Assembly (NCBI GenBank): GCA_943737045.1
Contig: CALSFV010000035.1
Span: forward strand, 248,001 to 312,000
Reading direction: 5' to 3'
Source of the DNA: Parapristionchus giblindavisi
Taxonomy: Eukaryota; Nematoda; Chromadorea; Rhabditida; Diplogasteridae
Length of the DNA stretch: 64,000 nt
The position numbers were made by a program, and so were the translations under genes. How positions within the stretch are numbered: position 1 is the first letter of the stretch; every line of letters begins with the position of its first letter. Below the pieces are notes generated by a model, which was given only the letters and a program-made list of their open reading frames with translations, did no database searches and was not told where the DNA came from. Below, piece by piece: positions 1-12,255 of the stretch.

Positions 1-267
1 ATCCTATCCAATCAATAATCAGATGATGAAGTGTACAAGTATCTGTAGATCAAAGCACTAATTACAGTGGCAAACACACATGGTAGTATTCGAGTTAGAT
101 TGCAAATAACTTCATGAAAAGTAGTATAACTCTGTTATTCATTCATATTGATTTGAATACCTCTAGTTCAACTTCAAAAGGAACATCGAAAGTGCCGATA
201 TATTAATATATTCTGACGCAAAACTTCGACAAAAATCTCAAAAACATTTTGAAAAAATCGCAAAAGT

Positions 268-385
268 GCTTACAACACCCAGGATTCCCAAGCCGTCTCC
301 GATCCAAGTACTAACTGGGCCCACCGTTGCTTAACTTGGCAGATCGGACGGGATGCCGTGTTTTCAACGAGGTATGGTCGTAAGC
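268..385 (-). rRNA. 5S rRNA, unit 1
   Basis: The 118-nt gene reads GCTTACGACCATACC at its 5' end and GGTGTTGTAAGC at its 3' end, and these ends pair as helix I. The conserved internal promoter is present (AAGTTAAGCAACG around nt 50 and AGTACTTGGATCGGAGAC around nt 76-93). Just downstream on the minus strand lie TTTT and TTTTTT runs that suit RNA polymerase III termination. The product is the large-subunit 5S RNA. It closely resembles the C. elegans 5S sequence as I remember it. Confidence 0.96.
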
Positions 386-593
386 GAGATTGATTGTGTG
401 TGAGGTTGGGGACTATTCAGCGCTCACCACAATTAAACGTATAGATGAAGAAATCGATAAATGAACTTTGTTCTTTGATCTTTGAGCCTTATTCTATTGA
501 CCAATTTTGATAATGTACAAATTGTCTCATTGTCTGTCTTTCAAACAATGTCATGATTTCTAAACCTTTTTGAAATGCTTTTTTAAAATTTAT

Positions 594-713
594 TATCCCG
601 CTCTTTCGAGGGGATTCCAAAAAATGAGTATTACTCATAGTTTGATCCTCTGCACGGAAATCTTTAGTAAAAAGCGAAAAATTTTCTCGGATAATTGCAG
701 AGGATCCAGAGAT
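594..713 (-). ncRNA. U5 snRNA, unit 1 (variant loop I)
   Basis: On the minus strand the gene reads ATCTCTGGATCCTCTGCA at its 5' end. Stem 1 (TCCTCTGC with GCAGAGGA) is perfect. An inner helix closes the 11-nt loop CGCTTTTTACT, against the canonical CGCCTTTTACT. An Sm-type site (CATTTTTTGG) follows, then a terminal hairpin ATCCCCTC-GAAA-GAGCGGGAT. U5 is the spliceosomal RNA whose loop I aligns the exons. In units 1 and 2 a further C-to-U change in the inner stem keeps a U-G pair. The 5' and 3' ends are estimated. Confidence 0.92.
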
Positions 714-749
714 GGCTACGATAATTTAAAAAAATATAGAATATTTGGT

Positions 750-790
750 ATTTGCGGCCAACCTCACGCGGGTTTGGTTGCCTTTCGCTA
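750..790 (-). promoter_or_regulatory. Putative U5 proximal sequence element (repeated in every unit)
   Basis: About 40-75 bp upstream of the inferred U5 start lies a GC-rich island in AT-rich surroundings, GGCAACCAAACCCGCG followed by GAGGTTGGCCGCAAA on the minus strand. It is conserved in all sixteen units. Position and composition fit the proximal sequence element of nematode snRNA genes; I cannot verify the consensus, so this is inference from position. Confidence 0.4.
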
Positions 791-1356
791 CTCCAGATAT
801 AATCAAAAATTGCATTAGTAGGTGTCATAGGTATCTTACAAGAAATGATCATCTATTCATTTTCCTTTTCGCCCTCACTTACAACAAAAGAATGGACCAT
901 CTGTTGTGAGCTCCTCCTTCTTTAGTCATGATTCCTCCTTCATTCCTTACTATTTTCGTATATAAACAGTAGTACCACCCATACAGTTGTCACTCATCCG
1001 CCTACTCCTTCATACAGTATCCATCTTTCCTCACTCTCAATCATTAATTCATCTTGCTATGCTATCTCTAGGTACTTGTCACTCATTTCATCCTATCCAA
1101 TCAATAATCAGATGATGAAGTGTACAAGTATCTGTAGATCAAAGCACTAATTACAGTGGCAAACACACATGGTAGTATTCGAGTTAGATTGCAAATAACT
1201 TCATGAAAAGTAGTATAACTCTGTTATTCATTCATATTGATTTGAATACCTCTAGTTCAACTTCAAAAGGAACATCGAAAGTGCCGATATATTAATATAT
1301 TCTGACGCAAAACTTCGACAAAAATCTCAAAAACATTTTGAAAAAATCGCAAAAGT

Positions 1357-1474
1357 GCTTACAACACCCAGGATTCCCAAGCCGTCTCCGATCCAAGTAC
1401 TAACTGGGCCCACCGTTGCTTAACTTGGCAGATCGGACGGGATGCCGTGTTTTCAACGAGGTATGGTCGTAAGC
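1357..1474 (-). rRNA. 5S rRNA, unit 2
   Basis: The 118-nt copy is identical to unit 1 as far as I can read, with internal promoter and downstream T-run intact. Confidence 0.95.
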
Positions 1475-1682
1475 GAGATTGATTGTGTGTGAGGTTGGGG
1501 ACTATTCAGCGCTCACCACAATTAAACGTATAGATGAAGAAATCGATAAATGAACTTTGTTCTTTGATCTTTGAGCCTTATTCTATTGACCAATTTTGAT
1601 AATGTACAAATTGTCTCATTGTCTGTCTGTCAAACAATGTCATGATTTCTAAACCTTTTTGAAATGCTTTTTTAAAATTTAT

Positions 1683-1803
1683 TATCCCGCTCTTTCGAGG
1701 GGATTCCAAAAAAATGAGTATTACTCATAGTTTGATCCTCTGCACGGAAATCTTTAGTAAAAAGCGAAAAATTTTCTCGGATAATTGCAGAGGATCCAGA
1801 GAT
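1683..1803 (-). ncRNA. U5 snRNA, unit 2 (variant loop I)
   Basis: Same fold as unit 1, with one extra U in the Sm-site U-run, loop GCUUUUUAC and the U-G inner stem pair. Confidence 0.92.
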
Positions 1804-2446
1804 GGCTACGATAATTTAAAAAAATATAGAATATTTGGTATTTGCGGCCAACCTCACGCGGGTTTGGTTGCCTTTCGCTACTCCAGATATAATCAAAAAT
1901 TGCATTAGTAGGTGTCATAGGTATCTTACAAGAAATGATCATCTATTCATTTTCCTTTTCGCCCTCACTTACAACAAAAGAATGGACCATCTGTTGTGAG
2001 CTCCTCCTTCTTTAGTCATGATTCCTCCTTCATTCCTTACTATTTTCGTATATAAACAGTAGTACCACCCATACAGTTGTCACTCATCCGCCTACTCCTT
2101 CATACAGTATCCATCTTTCCTCACTCTCAATCATTAATTCATCTTGCTATGCTATCTCTAGGTACTTGTCACTCATTTCATCCTATCCAATCAATAATCA
2201 GATGATGAAGTGTACAAGTATCTGTAGATCAAAGCACTAATTACAGTGGCAAACACACATGGTAGTATTCGAGTTAGATTGCAAATAACTTCATGAAAAG
2301 TAGTATAACTCTGTTATTCATTCATATTGATTTGAATACCTCTAGTTCAACTTCAAAAGGAACATCGAAAGTGCCGATATATTAATATATTCTGACGCAA
2401 AACTTCGACAAAAATCTCAAAAACATTTTGAAAAAATCGCAAAAGT

Positions 2447-2564
2447 GCTTACAACACCCAGGATTCCCAAGCCGTCTCCGATCCAAGTACTAACTGGGCC
2501 CACCGTTGCTTAACTTGGCAGATCGGACGGGATGCCGTGTTTTCAACGAGGTATGGTCGTAAGC
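2447..2564 (-). rRNA. 5S rRNA, unit 3
   Basis: The 118-nt copy is identical to unit 1 as far as I can read. Confidence 0.95.
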
Positions 2565-2772
2565 GAGATTGATTGTGTGTGAGGTTGGGGACTATTCAGC
2601 GCTCACCACAATTAAACGTATAGATGAAGAAATCGATAAATGAACTTTGTTCTTTGATCTTTGAGCCTTATTCTATTGACCAATTTTGATAATGTACAAA
2701 TTGTCTCATTGTCTGTCTGTCAAACAATGTCATGATTTCTAAACCTTTTTGAAATGCTTTTTTAAAATTTAT

Positions 2773-2893
2773 TATCCCGCTCTTTCGAGGGGATTCCAAA
2801 AAAATGAGTATTACTCATAGTTTGATCCTCTGCACGGAAATCTTTAGTAAAAAGCGAAAGATTTTCTCGGATAATTGCAGAGGATCCAGAGAT
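2773..2893 (-). ncRNA. U5 snRNA, unit 3 (variant loop I)
   Basis: The inner stem AAATCTTT/AAAGATTT is perfect; the loop is GCUUUUUAC; the Sm-like site and 3' hairpin are intact. Confidence 0.92.
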
Positions 2894-3536
2894 GGCTACG
2901 ATAATTTAAAAAAATATAGAATATTTGGTATTTGCGGCCAACCTCACGCGGGTTTGGTTGCCTTTCGCTACTCCAGATATAATCAAAAATTGCATTAGTA
3001 GGTGTCATAGGTATCTTACAAGAAATGATCATCTATTCATTTTCCTTTTCGCCCTCACTTACAACAAAAGAATGGACCATCTGTTGTGAGCTCCTCCTTC
3101 TTTAGTCATGATTCCTCCTTCATTCCTTACTATTTTCGTATATAAACAGTAGTACCACCCATACAGTTGTCACTCATCCGCCTACTCCTTCATACAGTAT
3201 CCATCTTTCCTCACTCTCAATCATTAATTCATCTTGCTATGCTATCTCTAGGTACTTGTCACTCATTTCATCCTATCCAATCAATAATCAGATGATGAAG
3301 TGTACAAGTATCTGTAGATCAAAGCACTAATTACAGTGGCAAACACACATGGTAGTATTCGAGTTAGATTGCAAATAACTTCATGAAAAGTAGTATAACT
3401 CTGTTATTCATTCATATTGATTTGAATACCTCTAGTTCAACTTCAAAAGGAACATCGAAAGTGCCGATATATTAATATATTCTGACGCAAAACTTCGACA
3501 AAAATCTCAAAAACATTTTGAAAAAATCGCAAAAGT

Positions 3537-3654
3537 GCTTACAACACCCAGGATTCCCAAGCCGTCTCCGATCCAAGTACTAACTGGGCCCACCGTTGCT
3601 TAACTTGGCAGATCGGACGGGATGCCGTGTTTTCAACGAGGTATGGTCGTAAGC
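3537..3654 (-). rRNA. 5S rRNA, unit 4
   Basis: The 118-nt copy is identical to unit 1 as far as I can read. Confidence 0.95.
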
Positions 3655-3862
3655 GAGATTGATTGTGTGTGAGGTTGGGGACTATTCAGCGCTCACCACA
3701 ATTAAACGTATAGATGAAGAAATCGATAAATGAACTTTGTTCTTTGATCTTTAAGCCTTATTCTATTGACCAATTTTGATAATGTACAAATTGTCTCATT
3801 GTCTGTCTGTCAAACAATGTCATGATTTCTAAACCTTTTTGAAATGCTTTTTTAAAATTTAT

Positions 3863-3982
3863 TATCCCGCTCTTTCGAGGGGATTCCAAAAAATGAGTAT
3901 CACTCATAGTTTGATCCTCTGCACGGAAATCTTTAGTAAAAAGCGAAAGATTTTCTCGGATAATTGCAGAGGATCCAGAGAT
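3863..3982 (-). ncRNA. U5 snRNA, unit 4 (variant loop I)
   Basis: As unit 3, but with the shorter U-run in the Sm site and a TGATACTC variant just before it (plus strand GAGTATCACTC). Confidence 0.92.
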
Positions 3983-4625
3983 GGCTACGATAATTTAAAA
4001 AAATATAGAATATTTGGTATTTGCGGCCAACCTCACGCGGGTTTGGTTGCCTTTCGCTACTCCAGATATAATCAAAAATTGCATTAGTAGGTGTCATAGG
4101 TATCTTACAAGAAATGATCATCTATTCATTTTCCTTTTCGCCCTCACTTACAACAAAAGAATGGACCATCTGTTGTGAGCTCCTCCTTCTTTAGTCATGA
4201 TTCCTCCTTCATTCCTTACTATTTTCGTATATAAACAGTAGTACCACCCATACAGTTGTCACTCATCCGCCTACTCCTTCATACAATATCCATCTTTCCT
4301 CACTCTCAATCATTAATTCATCTTGCTATGCTATCTCTAGGTTCTTGTCACTCATTTCATCCTATCCAATCAATAATCAGATGATGAAGTGTACAAGTAT
4401 CTGTAGATCAAAGCACTAATTACAGTGGCAAACACACATGGTAGTATTCGAGTTAGATTGCAAATAACTTCATGAAAAGTAGTATAACTCTGTTATTCAT
4501 TCATATTGATTTGAATACCTCTAGTTCAACTTCAAAAGGAACATCGAAAGTGCCGATATATTAATATATTCTGACGCAAAACTTCGACAAAAATCTCAAA
4601 AACATTTTGAAAAAATCGCAAAAGT

Positions 4626-4743
4626 GCTTACAACACCCAGGATTCCCAAGCCGTCTCCGATCCAAGTACTAACTGGGCCCACCGTTGCTTAACTTGGCAG
4701 ATCGGACGGGATGCCGTGTTTTCAACGAGGTATGGTCGTAAGC
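4626..4743 (-). rRNA. 5S rRNA, unit 5
   Basis: The 118-nt copy is identical to unit 1 as far as I can read. Confidence 0.95.
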
Positions 4744-4951
4744 GAGATTGATTGTGTGTGAGGTTGGGGACTATTCAGCGCTCACCACAATTAAACGTAT
4801 AGATGAAGAAATCGATAAATGAACTTTGTTCTTTGATCTTTGAGCCTTATTCTATTGACCAATTTTGATAATGTACAAATTGTCTCATTGTCTGTCTGTC
4901 AAACAATGTCATGATTTCTAAACCTTTTTGAAATGCTTTTTTAAAATTTAT

Positions 4952-5072
4952 TATCCCGCTCTTTCGAGGGGATTCCAAAAAAATGAGTATTACTCATAGT
5001 TTGATCCTCTGCACGGAAATCTTTAGTAAAAAGCGAAAGATTTTCTCGGATAATTGCAGAGGATCCAGAGAT
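4952..5072 (-). ncRNA. U5 snRNA, unit 5 (variant loop I)
   Basis: Same as unit 3. Confidence 0.92.
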
Positions 5073-5715
5073 GGCTACGATAATTTAAAAAAATATAGAA
5101 TATTTGGTATTTGCGGCCAACCTCACGCGGGTTTGGTTGCCTTTCGCTACTCCAGATATAATCAAAAATTGCATTAGTAGGTGTCATAGGTATCTTACAA
5201 GAAATGATCATCTATTCATTTTCCTTTTCGCCCTCACTTACAACAAAAGAATGGACCATCTGTTGTGAGCTCCTCCTTCTTTAGTCATGATTCCTCCTTC
5301 ATTCCTTACTATTTTCGTATATAAACAGTAGTACCACCCATACAGTTGTCACTCATCCGCCTACTCCTTCATACAGTATCCATCTTTCCTCACTCTCAAT
5401 CATTAATTCATCTTGCTATGCTATCTCTAGGTTCTTGTCACTCATTTCATCCTATCCAATCAATAATCAGATGATGAAGTGTACAAGTATCTGTAGATCA
5501 AAGCACTAATTACAGTGGCAAACACACATGGTAGTATTCGAGTTAGATTGCAAATAACTTCATGAAAAGTAGTATAACTCTGTTATTCATTCATATTGAT
5601 TTGAATACCTCTAGTTCAACTTCAAAAGGAACATCGAAAGTGCCGATATATTAATATATTCTGACGCAAAACTTCGACAAAAATCTCAAAAACATTTTGA
5701 AAAAATCGCAAAAGT

Positions 5716-5833
5716 GCTTACAACACCCAGGATTCCCAAGCCGTCTCCGATCCAAGTACTAACTGGGCCCACCGTTGCTTAACTTGGCAGATCGGACGGG
5801 ATGCCGTGTTTTCAACGAGGTATGGTCGTAAGC
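5716..5833 (-). rRNA. 5S rRNA, unit 6
   Basis: The 118-nt copy is identical to unit 1 as far as I can read. Confidence 0.95.
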
Positions 5834-6041
5834 GAGATTGATTGTGTGTGAGGTTGGGGACTATTCAGCGCTCACCACAATTAAACGTATAGATGAAGAA
5901 ATCGATAAATGAACTTTGTTCTTTGATCTTTGAGCCTTATTCTATTGACCAATTTTGATAATGTACAAATTGTCTCATTGTCTGTCTGTCAAACAATGTC
6001 ATGATTTCTAAACCTTTTTGAAATGCTTTTTTAAAATTTAT

Positions 6042-6162
6042 TATCCCGCTCTTTCGAGGGGATTCCAAAAAAATGAGTATTACTCATAGTTTGATCCTCT
6101 GCACGGAAATCTTTAGTAAAAAGCGAAAGATTTTCTCGGATAATTGCAGAGGATCCAGAGAT
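6042..6162 (-). ncRNA. U5 snRNA, unit 6 (variant loop I)
   Basis: Same as unit 3. Confidence 0.92.
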
Positions 6163-6805
6163 GGCTACGATAATTTAAAAAAATATAGAATATTTGGTAT
6201 TTGCGGCCAACCTCACGCGGGTTTGGTTGCCTTTCGCTACTCCAGATATAATCAAAAATTGCATTAGTAGGTGTCATAGGTATCTTACAAGAAATGATCA
6301 TCTATTCATTTTCCTTTTCGCCCTCACTTACAACAAAAGAATGGACCATCTGTTGTGAGCTCCTCCTTCTTTAGTCATGATTCCTCCTTCATTCCTTACT
6401 ATTTTCGTATATAAACAGTAGTACCACCCATACAGTTGTCACTCATCCGCCTACTCCTTCATACAGTATCCATCTTTCCTCACTCTCAATCATTAATTCA
6501 TCTTGCTATGCTATCTCTAGGTTCTTGTCACTCATTTCATCCTATCCAATCAATAATCAGATGATGAAGTGTACAAGTATCTGTAGATCAAAGCACTAAT
6601 TACAGTGGCAAACACACATGGTAGTATTCGAGTTAGATTGCAAATAACTTCATGAAAAGTAGTATAACTCTGTTATTCATTCATATTGATTTGAATACCT
6701 CTAGTTCAACTTCAAAAGGAACATCGAAAGTGCCGATATATTAATATATTCTGACGCAAAACTTCGACAAAAATCTCAAAAACATTTTGAAAAAATCGCA
6801 AAAGT

Positions 6806-6923
6806 GCTTACAACACCCAGGATTCCCAAGCCGTCTCCGATCCAAGTACTAACTGGGCCCACCGTTGCTTAACTTGGCAGATCGGACGGGATGCCGTGTT
6901 TTCAACGAGGTATGGTCGTAAGC
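6806..6923 (-). rRNA. 5S rRNA, unit 7
   Basis: The 118-nt copy is identical to unit 1 as far as I can read. Confidence 0.95.
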
Positions 6924-7131
6924 GAGATTGATTGTGTGTGAGGTTGGGGACTATTCAGCGCTCACCACAATTAAACGTATAGATGAAGAAATCGATAAAT
7001 GAACTTTGTTCTTTGATCTTTGAGCCTTATTCTATTGACCAATTTTGATAATGTACAAATTGTCTCATTGTCTGTCTGTCAAACAATGTCATGATTTCTA
7101 AACCTTTTTGAAATGCTTTTTTAAAATTTAT

Positions 7132-7252
7132 TATCCCGCTCTTTCGAGGGGATTCCAAAAAAATGAGTATTACTCATAGTTTGATCCTCTGCACGGAAAT
7201 CTTTAGTAAAAAGCGAAAGATTTTCTCGGATAATTGCAGAGGATCCAGAGAT
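7132..7252 (-). ncRNA. U5 snRNA, unit 7 (variant loop I)
   Basis: Same as unit 3. Confidence 0.92.
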
Positions 7253-7895
7253 GGCTACGATAATTTAAAAAAATATAGAATATTTGGTATTTGCGGCCAA
7301 CCTCACGCGGGTTTGGTTGCCTTTCGCTACTCCAGATATAATCAAAAATTGCATTAGTAGGTGTCATAGGTATCTTACAAGAAATGATCATCTATTCATT
7401 TTCCTTTTCGCCCTCACTTACAACAAAAGAATGGACCATCTGTTGTGAGCTCCTCCTTCTTTAGTCATGATTCCTCCTTCATTCCTTACTATTTTCGTAT
7501 ATAAACAGTAGTACCACCCATACAGTTGTCACTCATCCGCCTACTCCTTCATACAGTATCCATCTTTCCTCACTCTCAATCATTAATTCATCTTGCTATG
7601 CTATCTCTAGGTTCTTGTCACTCATTTCATCCTATCCAATCAATAATCAGATGATGAAGTGTACAAGTATCTGTAGATCAAAGCACTAATTACAGTGGCA
7701 AACACACATGGTAGTATTCGAGTTAGATTGCAAATAACTTCATGAAAAGTAGTATAACTCTGTTATTCATTCATATTGATTTGAATACCTCTAGTTCAAC
7801 TTCAAAAGGAACATCGAAAGTGCCGATATATTAATATATTCTGACGCAAAACTTCGACAAAAATCTCAAAAACATTTTGAAAAAATCGCAAAAGT

Positions 7896-8012
7896 GCTTA
7901 CAACACCCAGGATTCCCAAGCCGTCTCCGATCCAAGTACTAACTGGGCCCACCGTTGCTTAACTTGGCGATCGGACGGGATGCCGTGTTTTCAACGAGGT
8001 ATGGTCGTAAGC
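7896..8012 (-). rRNA. 5S rRNA, unit 8 (1-nt deletion)
   Basis: This copy is 117 nt. One base is missing where the others read CTTGGCAGATCGG on the plus strand (here CTTGGCGATCGG near 7967), which falls in the loop B/helix III side just upstream of the internal A box. The rest matches the consensus. It may be a slightly defective gene or a base-calling slip. Confidence 0.9.
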
Positions 8013-8220
8013 GAGATTGATTGTGTGTGAGGTTGGGGACTATTCAGCGCTCACCACAATTAAACGTATAGATGAAGAAATCGATAAATGAACTTTGTTC
8101 TTTGATCTTTGAGCCTTATTCTATTGACCAATTTTGATAATGTACAAATTGTCTCATTGTCTGTCTGTCAAACAATGTCATGATTTCTAAACCTTTTTGA
8201 AATGCTTTTTTAAAATTTAT

Positions 8221-8341
8221 TATCCCGCTCTTTCGAGGGGATTCCAAAAAAATGAGTATTACTCATAGTTTGATCCTCTGCACGGAAATCTTTAGTAAAA
8301 AGCGAAAGATTTTCTCGGATAATTGCAGAGGATCCAGAGAT
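8221..8341 (-). ncRNA. U5 snRNA, unit 8 (variant loop I)
   Basis: Same as unit 3. Confidence 0.92.
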
Positions 8342-9082
8342 GGCTACGATAATTTAAAAAAATATAGAATATTTGGTATTTGCGGCCAACCTCACGCGGG
8401 TTTGGTTGCCTTTCGCTACTCCAGATATAATCAAAAATTGCATTAGTAGGTGTCATAGGTATCTTACAAGAAATGATCATCTATTCATTTTCCTTTTCGC
8501 CCTCACTTACAACAAAAGAATGGACCATCTGTTGTGAGCTCCTCCTTCTTTAGTCATGATTCCTCCTTCATTCCTTACTATTTTCGTATATAAACAGTAG
8601 TACCACCCATACAGTTGTCACTCATCCGCCTACTCCTTCATACAGTATCCATCTTTCCTCACTCTCAATCATTAATTCATCTTGCTATGCTATCTCTAGG
8701 TTCTTGTCACTCATTTCATCCTATCCAATCAATAATCAGATGATGAAGTGTACAAGTATCTGTAGATCAAAGCACTAATTACAGTGGCAAACACACATGG
8801 TAGTATTCGAGTTAGATTGCAAATAACTTCATGAAAAGTAGTATAACTCTGTTATTCATTCATATTGATTTGAATACCTCTAGTTCAACTTCAAAAGGAA
8901 CATCGAAAGTGCCGATATATTAATATATTCTGACGCAAAACTTCGACAAAAATCTCAAAAACATTTTGAAAAAATCGCAAAAGTGCTTACAACACCCAGG
9001 ATTCCCAAGCCGTCTCCGATCCAAGTACTAACTGGGCCCACCGTTGCTTAACTTGGCAGATCGGACGGGATGCCGTGTTTTC

Positions 9083-9108
9083 GGGGGGGGGGGGGGGGGG
9101 GGGGGGGG
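9083..9108 (+). repeat. 26-nt poly-G run at element tip
   Basis: A run of 26 G forms the left tip of the fold-back element, whereas the right tip has only five C. It is either expansion by slippage or a homopolymer sequencing artefact. Confidence 0.9.
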
Positions 9109-10163
9109 TATCAGAACGGCAACAATCAAAACGGCAACAATCAAAACGGCAACGGAGCAGAACTCGGTTGGGAGTTGGCATAGAAACTTGGGATGGGTAT
9201 CATTGTGATCACCATCAGTAACACTACCGTAACCTACCGTAACCCAGTTCGGTGGGTCAGATCAAGTTCGGTGGGTCAGATCGGGGCATAACTAGGTTCG
9301 TAGGGGTCATAGAAACACGAGATGGGTATCAATGTGATCATCATCAACAACACTACCGTAATCAACCGTAACCCAGTTCGGTGGGTCAGATCAAGTTCGG
9401 TGGGTCAGATTTAACTAAAAATTGTCGGAATGGCCACTACGTGTGCGTTATCATTATGAGCTATTGCAAAATACCGTAACCAGGTTCGGTGGGTCAGATC
9501 AAGTGCGATGTGTCATATTTCACTAAAAAGTGTCCAAATGGTAGTTTACAATAACTCATAATCATACCACGCGCATAGTAATCATTTGGACAATTTTTAG
9601 TTAAATCTGACCCACCGAACTTGATCTGACCCACCGAACTGGGTTACGGTAGATTACGGTATTTTGCAATAGCTCATAATGATTTCGCACACGTTGTGAC
9701 CATTCCGAAAGTTTGTAGTGAAATCTGACCCACCGAACTTGATCTGACCCACCGAACTGGGTTACGGTAGATTACGGTATTTTGCAATAGCTCATAATGA
9801 TAACGCACACGTAGTGGCCATTCCGACAATTTTTAGTTAAATCTGACCCACCGAACTTGATCTGACCCACCGAACTGGGTTACGGTAGATTACGGTAGTG
9901 TTGTTGATGATGATCACATTGATACCCATCTCGTGTTTCTATGACCCCTACGAACCGAGTTATGCCCCGATCTGACCCACCGAACTTGATCTGACCCACC
10001 GAACTGGGTTACGGTAGGTTACGGTAGTGTTACTGATGGTGATCACAATGATACCCATCCCAAGTTTCTATGCCAACTCCCAACCGAGTTCTGCTCCGTT
10101 GCCGTTTTGATTGTTGCCGTTTTGATTGTTGCCGTTTTGATTGTTGCCGTTCTAATACCCCCT
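9083..10163. mobile_element. Fold-back DNA element with 9-bp target duplication (Mutator-like size)
   Basis: The insert is about 1.08 kb. Its ends are inverted repeats: after the G-run the left end reads TATCAGAACGGCAACAATC and the right end is the reverse complement of GGGGGTATTAGAACGGCAAC. Each end carries tandem AACGGCAACAATCAA units, then repeated TTCGGTGGGTCAG blocks. The right half has more copies of the inner block than the left. The 9-bp duplication CGTGTTTTC and the G-rich tips suit a Mutator-like (MULE) non-autonomous element. No transposase is encoded. Confidence 0.8.
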
Positions 10164-10400
10164 CGTGTTTTCAACGAGGTATGGTCGTAAGCGAGATTGA
10201 TTGTGTGTGAGGTTGGGGACTATTCAGCGCTCACCACAATTAAACGTATAGATGAAGAAATCGATAAATGAACTTTGTTCTTTGATCTTTGAGCCTTATT
10301 CTATTGACCAATTTTGATAATGTACAAATTGTCTCATTGTCTGTCTGTCAAACAATGTCATGATTTCTAAACCTTTTTGAAATGCTTTTTTAAAATTTAT

Positions 10401-10521
10401 TATCCCGCTCTTTCGAGGGGATTCCAAAAAAATGAGTATTACTCATAGTTTGATCCTCTGCACGGAAATCTTTAGTAAAAAGCGAAAGATTTTCTCGGAT
10501 AATTGCAGAGGATCCAGAGAT
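10401..10521 (-). ncRNA. U5 snRNA, unit 9 (variant loop I)
   Basis: Same as unit 3. This U5 copy is intact although the 5S gene of the same unit is split by a transposable element. Confidence 0.92.
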
Positions 10522-11164
10522 GGCTACGATAATTTAAAAAAATATAGAATATTTGGTATTTGCGGCCAACCTCACGCGGGTTTGGTTGCCTTTCGCTACT
10601 CCAGATATAATCAAAAATTGCATTAGTAGGTGTCATAGGTATCTTACAAGAAATGATCATCTATTCATTTTCCTTTTCGCCCTCACTTACAACAAAAGAA
10701 TGGACCATCTGTTGTGAGCTCCTCCTTCTTTAGTCATGATTCCTCCTTCATTCCTTACTATTTTCGTATATAAACAGTAGTACCACCCATACAGTTGTCA
10801 CTCATCCGCCTACTCCTTCATACAGTATCCATCTTTCCTCACTCTCAATCATTAATTCATCTTGCTATGCTATCTCTAGGTTCTTGTCACTCATTTCATC
10901 CTATCCAATCAATAATCAGATGATGAAGTGTACAAGTATCTGTAGATCAAAGCACTAATTACAGTGGCAAACACACATGGTAGTATTCGAGTTAGATTGC
11001 AAATAACTTCATGAAAAGTAGTATAACTCTGTTATTCATTCATATTGATTTGAATACCTCTAGTTCAACTTCAAAAGGAACATCGAAAGTGCCGATATAT
11101 TAATATATTCTGACGCAAAACTTCGACAAAAATCTCAAAAACATTTTGAAAAAATCGCAAAAGT

Positions 11165-11282
11165 GCTTACAACACCCAGGATTCCCAAGCCGTCTCCGAT
11201 CCAAGTACTAACTGGGCCCACCGTTGCTTAACTTGGCAGATCGGACGGGATGCCGTGTTTTCAACGAGGTATGGTCGTAAGC
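11165..11282 (-). rRNA. 5S rRNA, unit 10
   Basis: The 118-nt copy is identical to unit 1 as far as I can read. Confidence 0.95.
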
Positions 11283-11490
11283 GAGATTGATTGTGTGTGA
11301 GGTTGGGGACTATTCAGCGCTCACCACAATTAAACGTATAGATGAAGAAATCGATAAATGAACTTTGTTCTTTGATCTTTGAGCCTTATTCTATTGACCA
11401 ATTTTGATAATGTACAAATTGTCTCATTGTCTGTCTGTCAAACAATGTCATGATTTCTAAACCTTTTTGAAATGCTTTTTTAAAATTTAT

Positions 11491-11611
11491 TATCCCGCTC
11501 TTTCGAGGGGATTCCAAAAAAATGAGTATTACTCATAGTTTGATCCTCTGCACGGAAATCTTTAGTAAAAAGCGAAAGATTTTCTCGGATAATTGCAGAG
11601 GATCCAGAGAT
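11491..11611 (-). ncRNA. U5 snRNA, unit 10 (variant loop I)
   Basis: Same as unit 3, with one extra A in the upstream A-run (plus strand TTAAAAAAAATATAG). Confidence 0.92.
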
Positions 11612-12255
11612 GGCTACGATAATTTAAAAAAAATATAGAATATTTGGTATTTGCGGCCAACCTCACGCGGGTTTGGTTGCCTTTCGCTACTCCAGATATA
11701 ATCAAAAATTGCATTAGTAGGTGTCATAGGTATCTTACAAGAAATGATCATCTATTCATTTTCCTTTTCGCCCTCACTTACAACAAAAGAATGGACCATC
11801 TGTTGTGAGCTCCTCCTTCTTTAGTCATGATTCCTCCTTCATTCCTTACTATTTTCGTATATAAACAGTAGTACCACCCATACAGTTGTCACTCATCCGC
11901 CTACTCCTTCATACAGTATCCATCTTTCCTCACTCTCAATCATTAATTCATCTTGCTATGCTATCTCTAGGTTCTTGTCACTCATTTCATCCTATCCAAT
12001 CAATAATCAGATGATGAAGTGTACAAGTATCTGTAGATCAAAGCACTAATTACAGTGGCAAACACACATGGTAGTATTCGAGTTAGATTGCAAATAACTT
12101 CATGAAAAGTAGTATAACTCTGTTATTCATTCATATTGATTTGAATACCTCTAGTTCAACTTCAAAAGGAACATCGAAAGTGCCGATATATTAATATATT
12201 CTGACGCAAAACTTCGACAAAAATCTCAAAAACATTTTGAAAAAATCGCAAAAGT

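Larger units (their letters stand above)
8985..10192 (-). pseudogene. 5S rRNA, unit 9, split by a transposable element
   Basis: The 3' part of the gene (8985-9082) and the 5' part (10164-10192) are separated by about 1.08 kb of inserted DNA. The 9 bp CGTGTTTTC is present on both sides of the insert (9074-9082 and 10164-10172), so the break is at 5S nt 21-29. The internal A and C promoter boxes remain intact on the 3' part, but the natural start and first 29 nt are displaced, so no normal 5S RNA can be made. Confidence 0.93.

Noticed and set aside
1..1089. Spliced leader RNA in the 5S unit
   Set aside because: I looked on both strands for an SL1-like 22-nt leader followed by a GT donor and Sm site and found none. 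The CAATTTTGATAATG stretch near 500 is Sm-like but lacks a leader.
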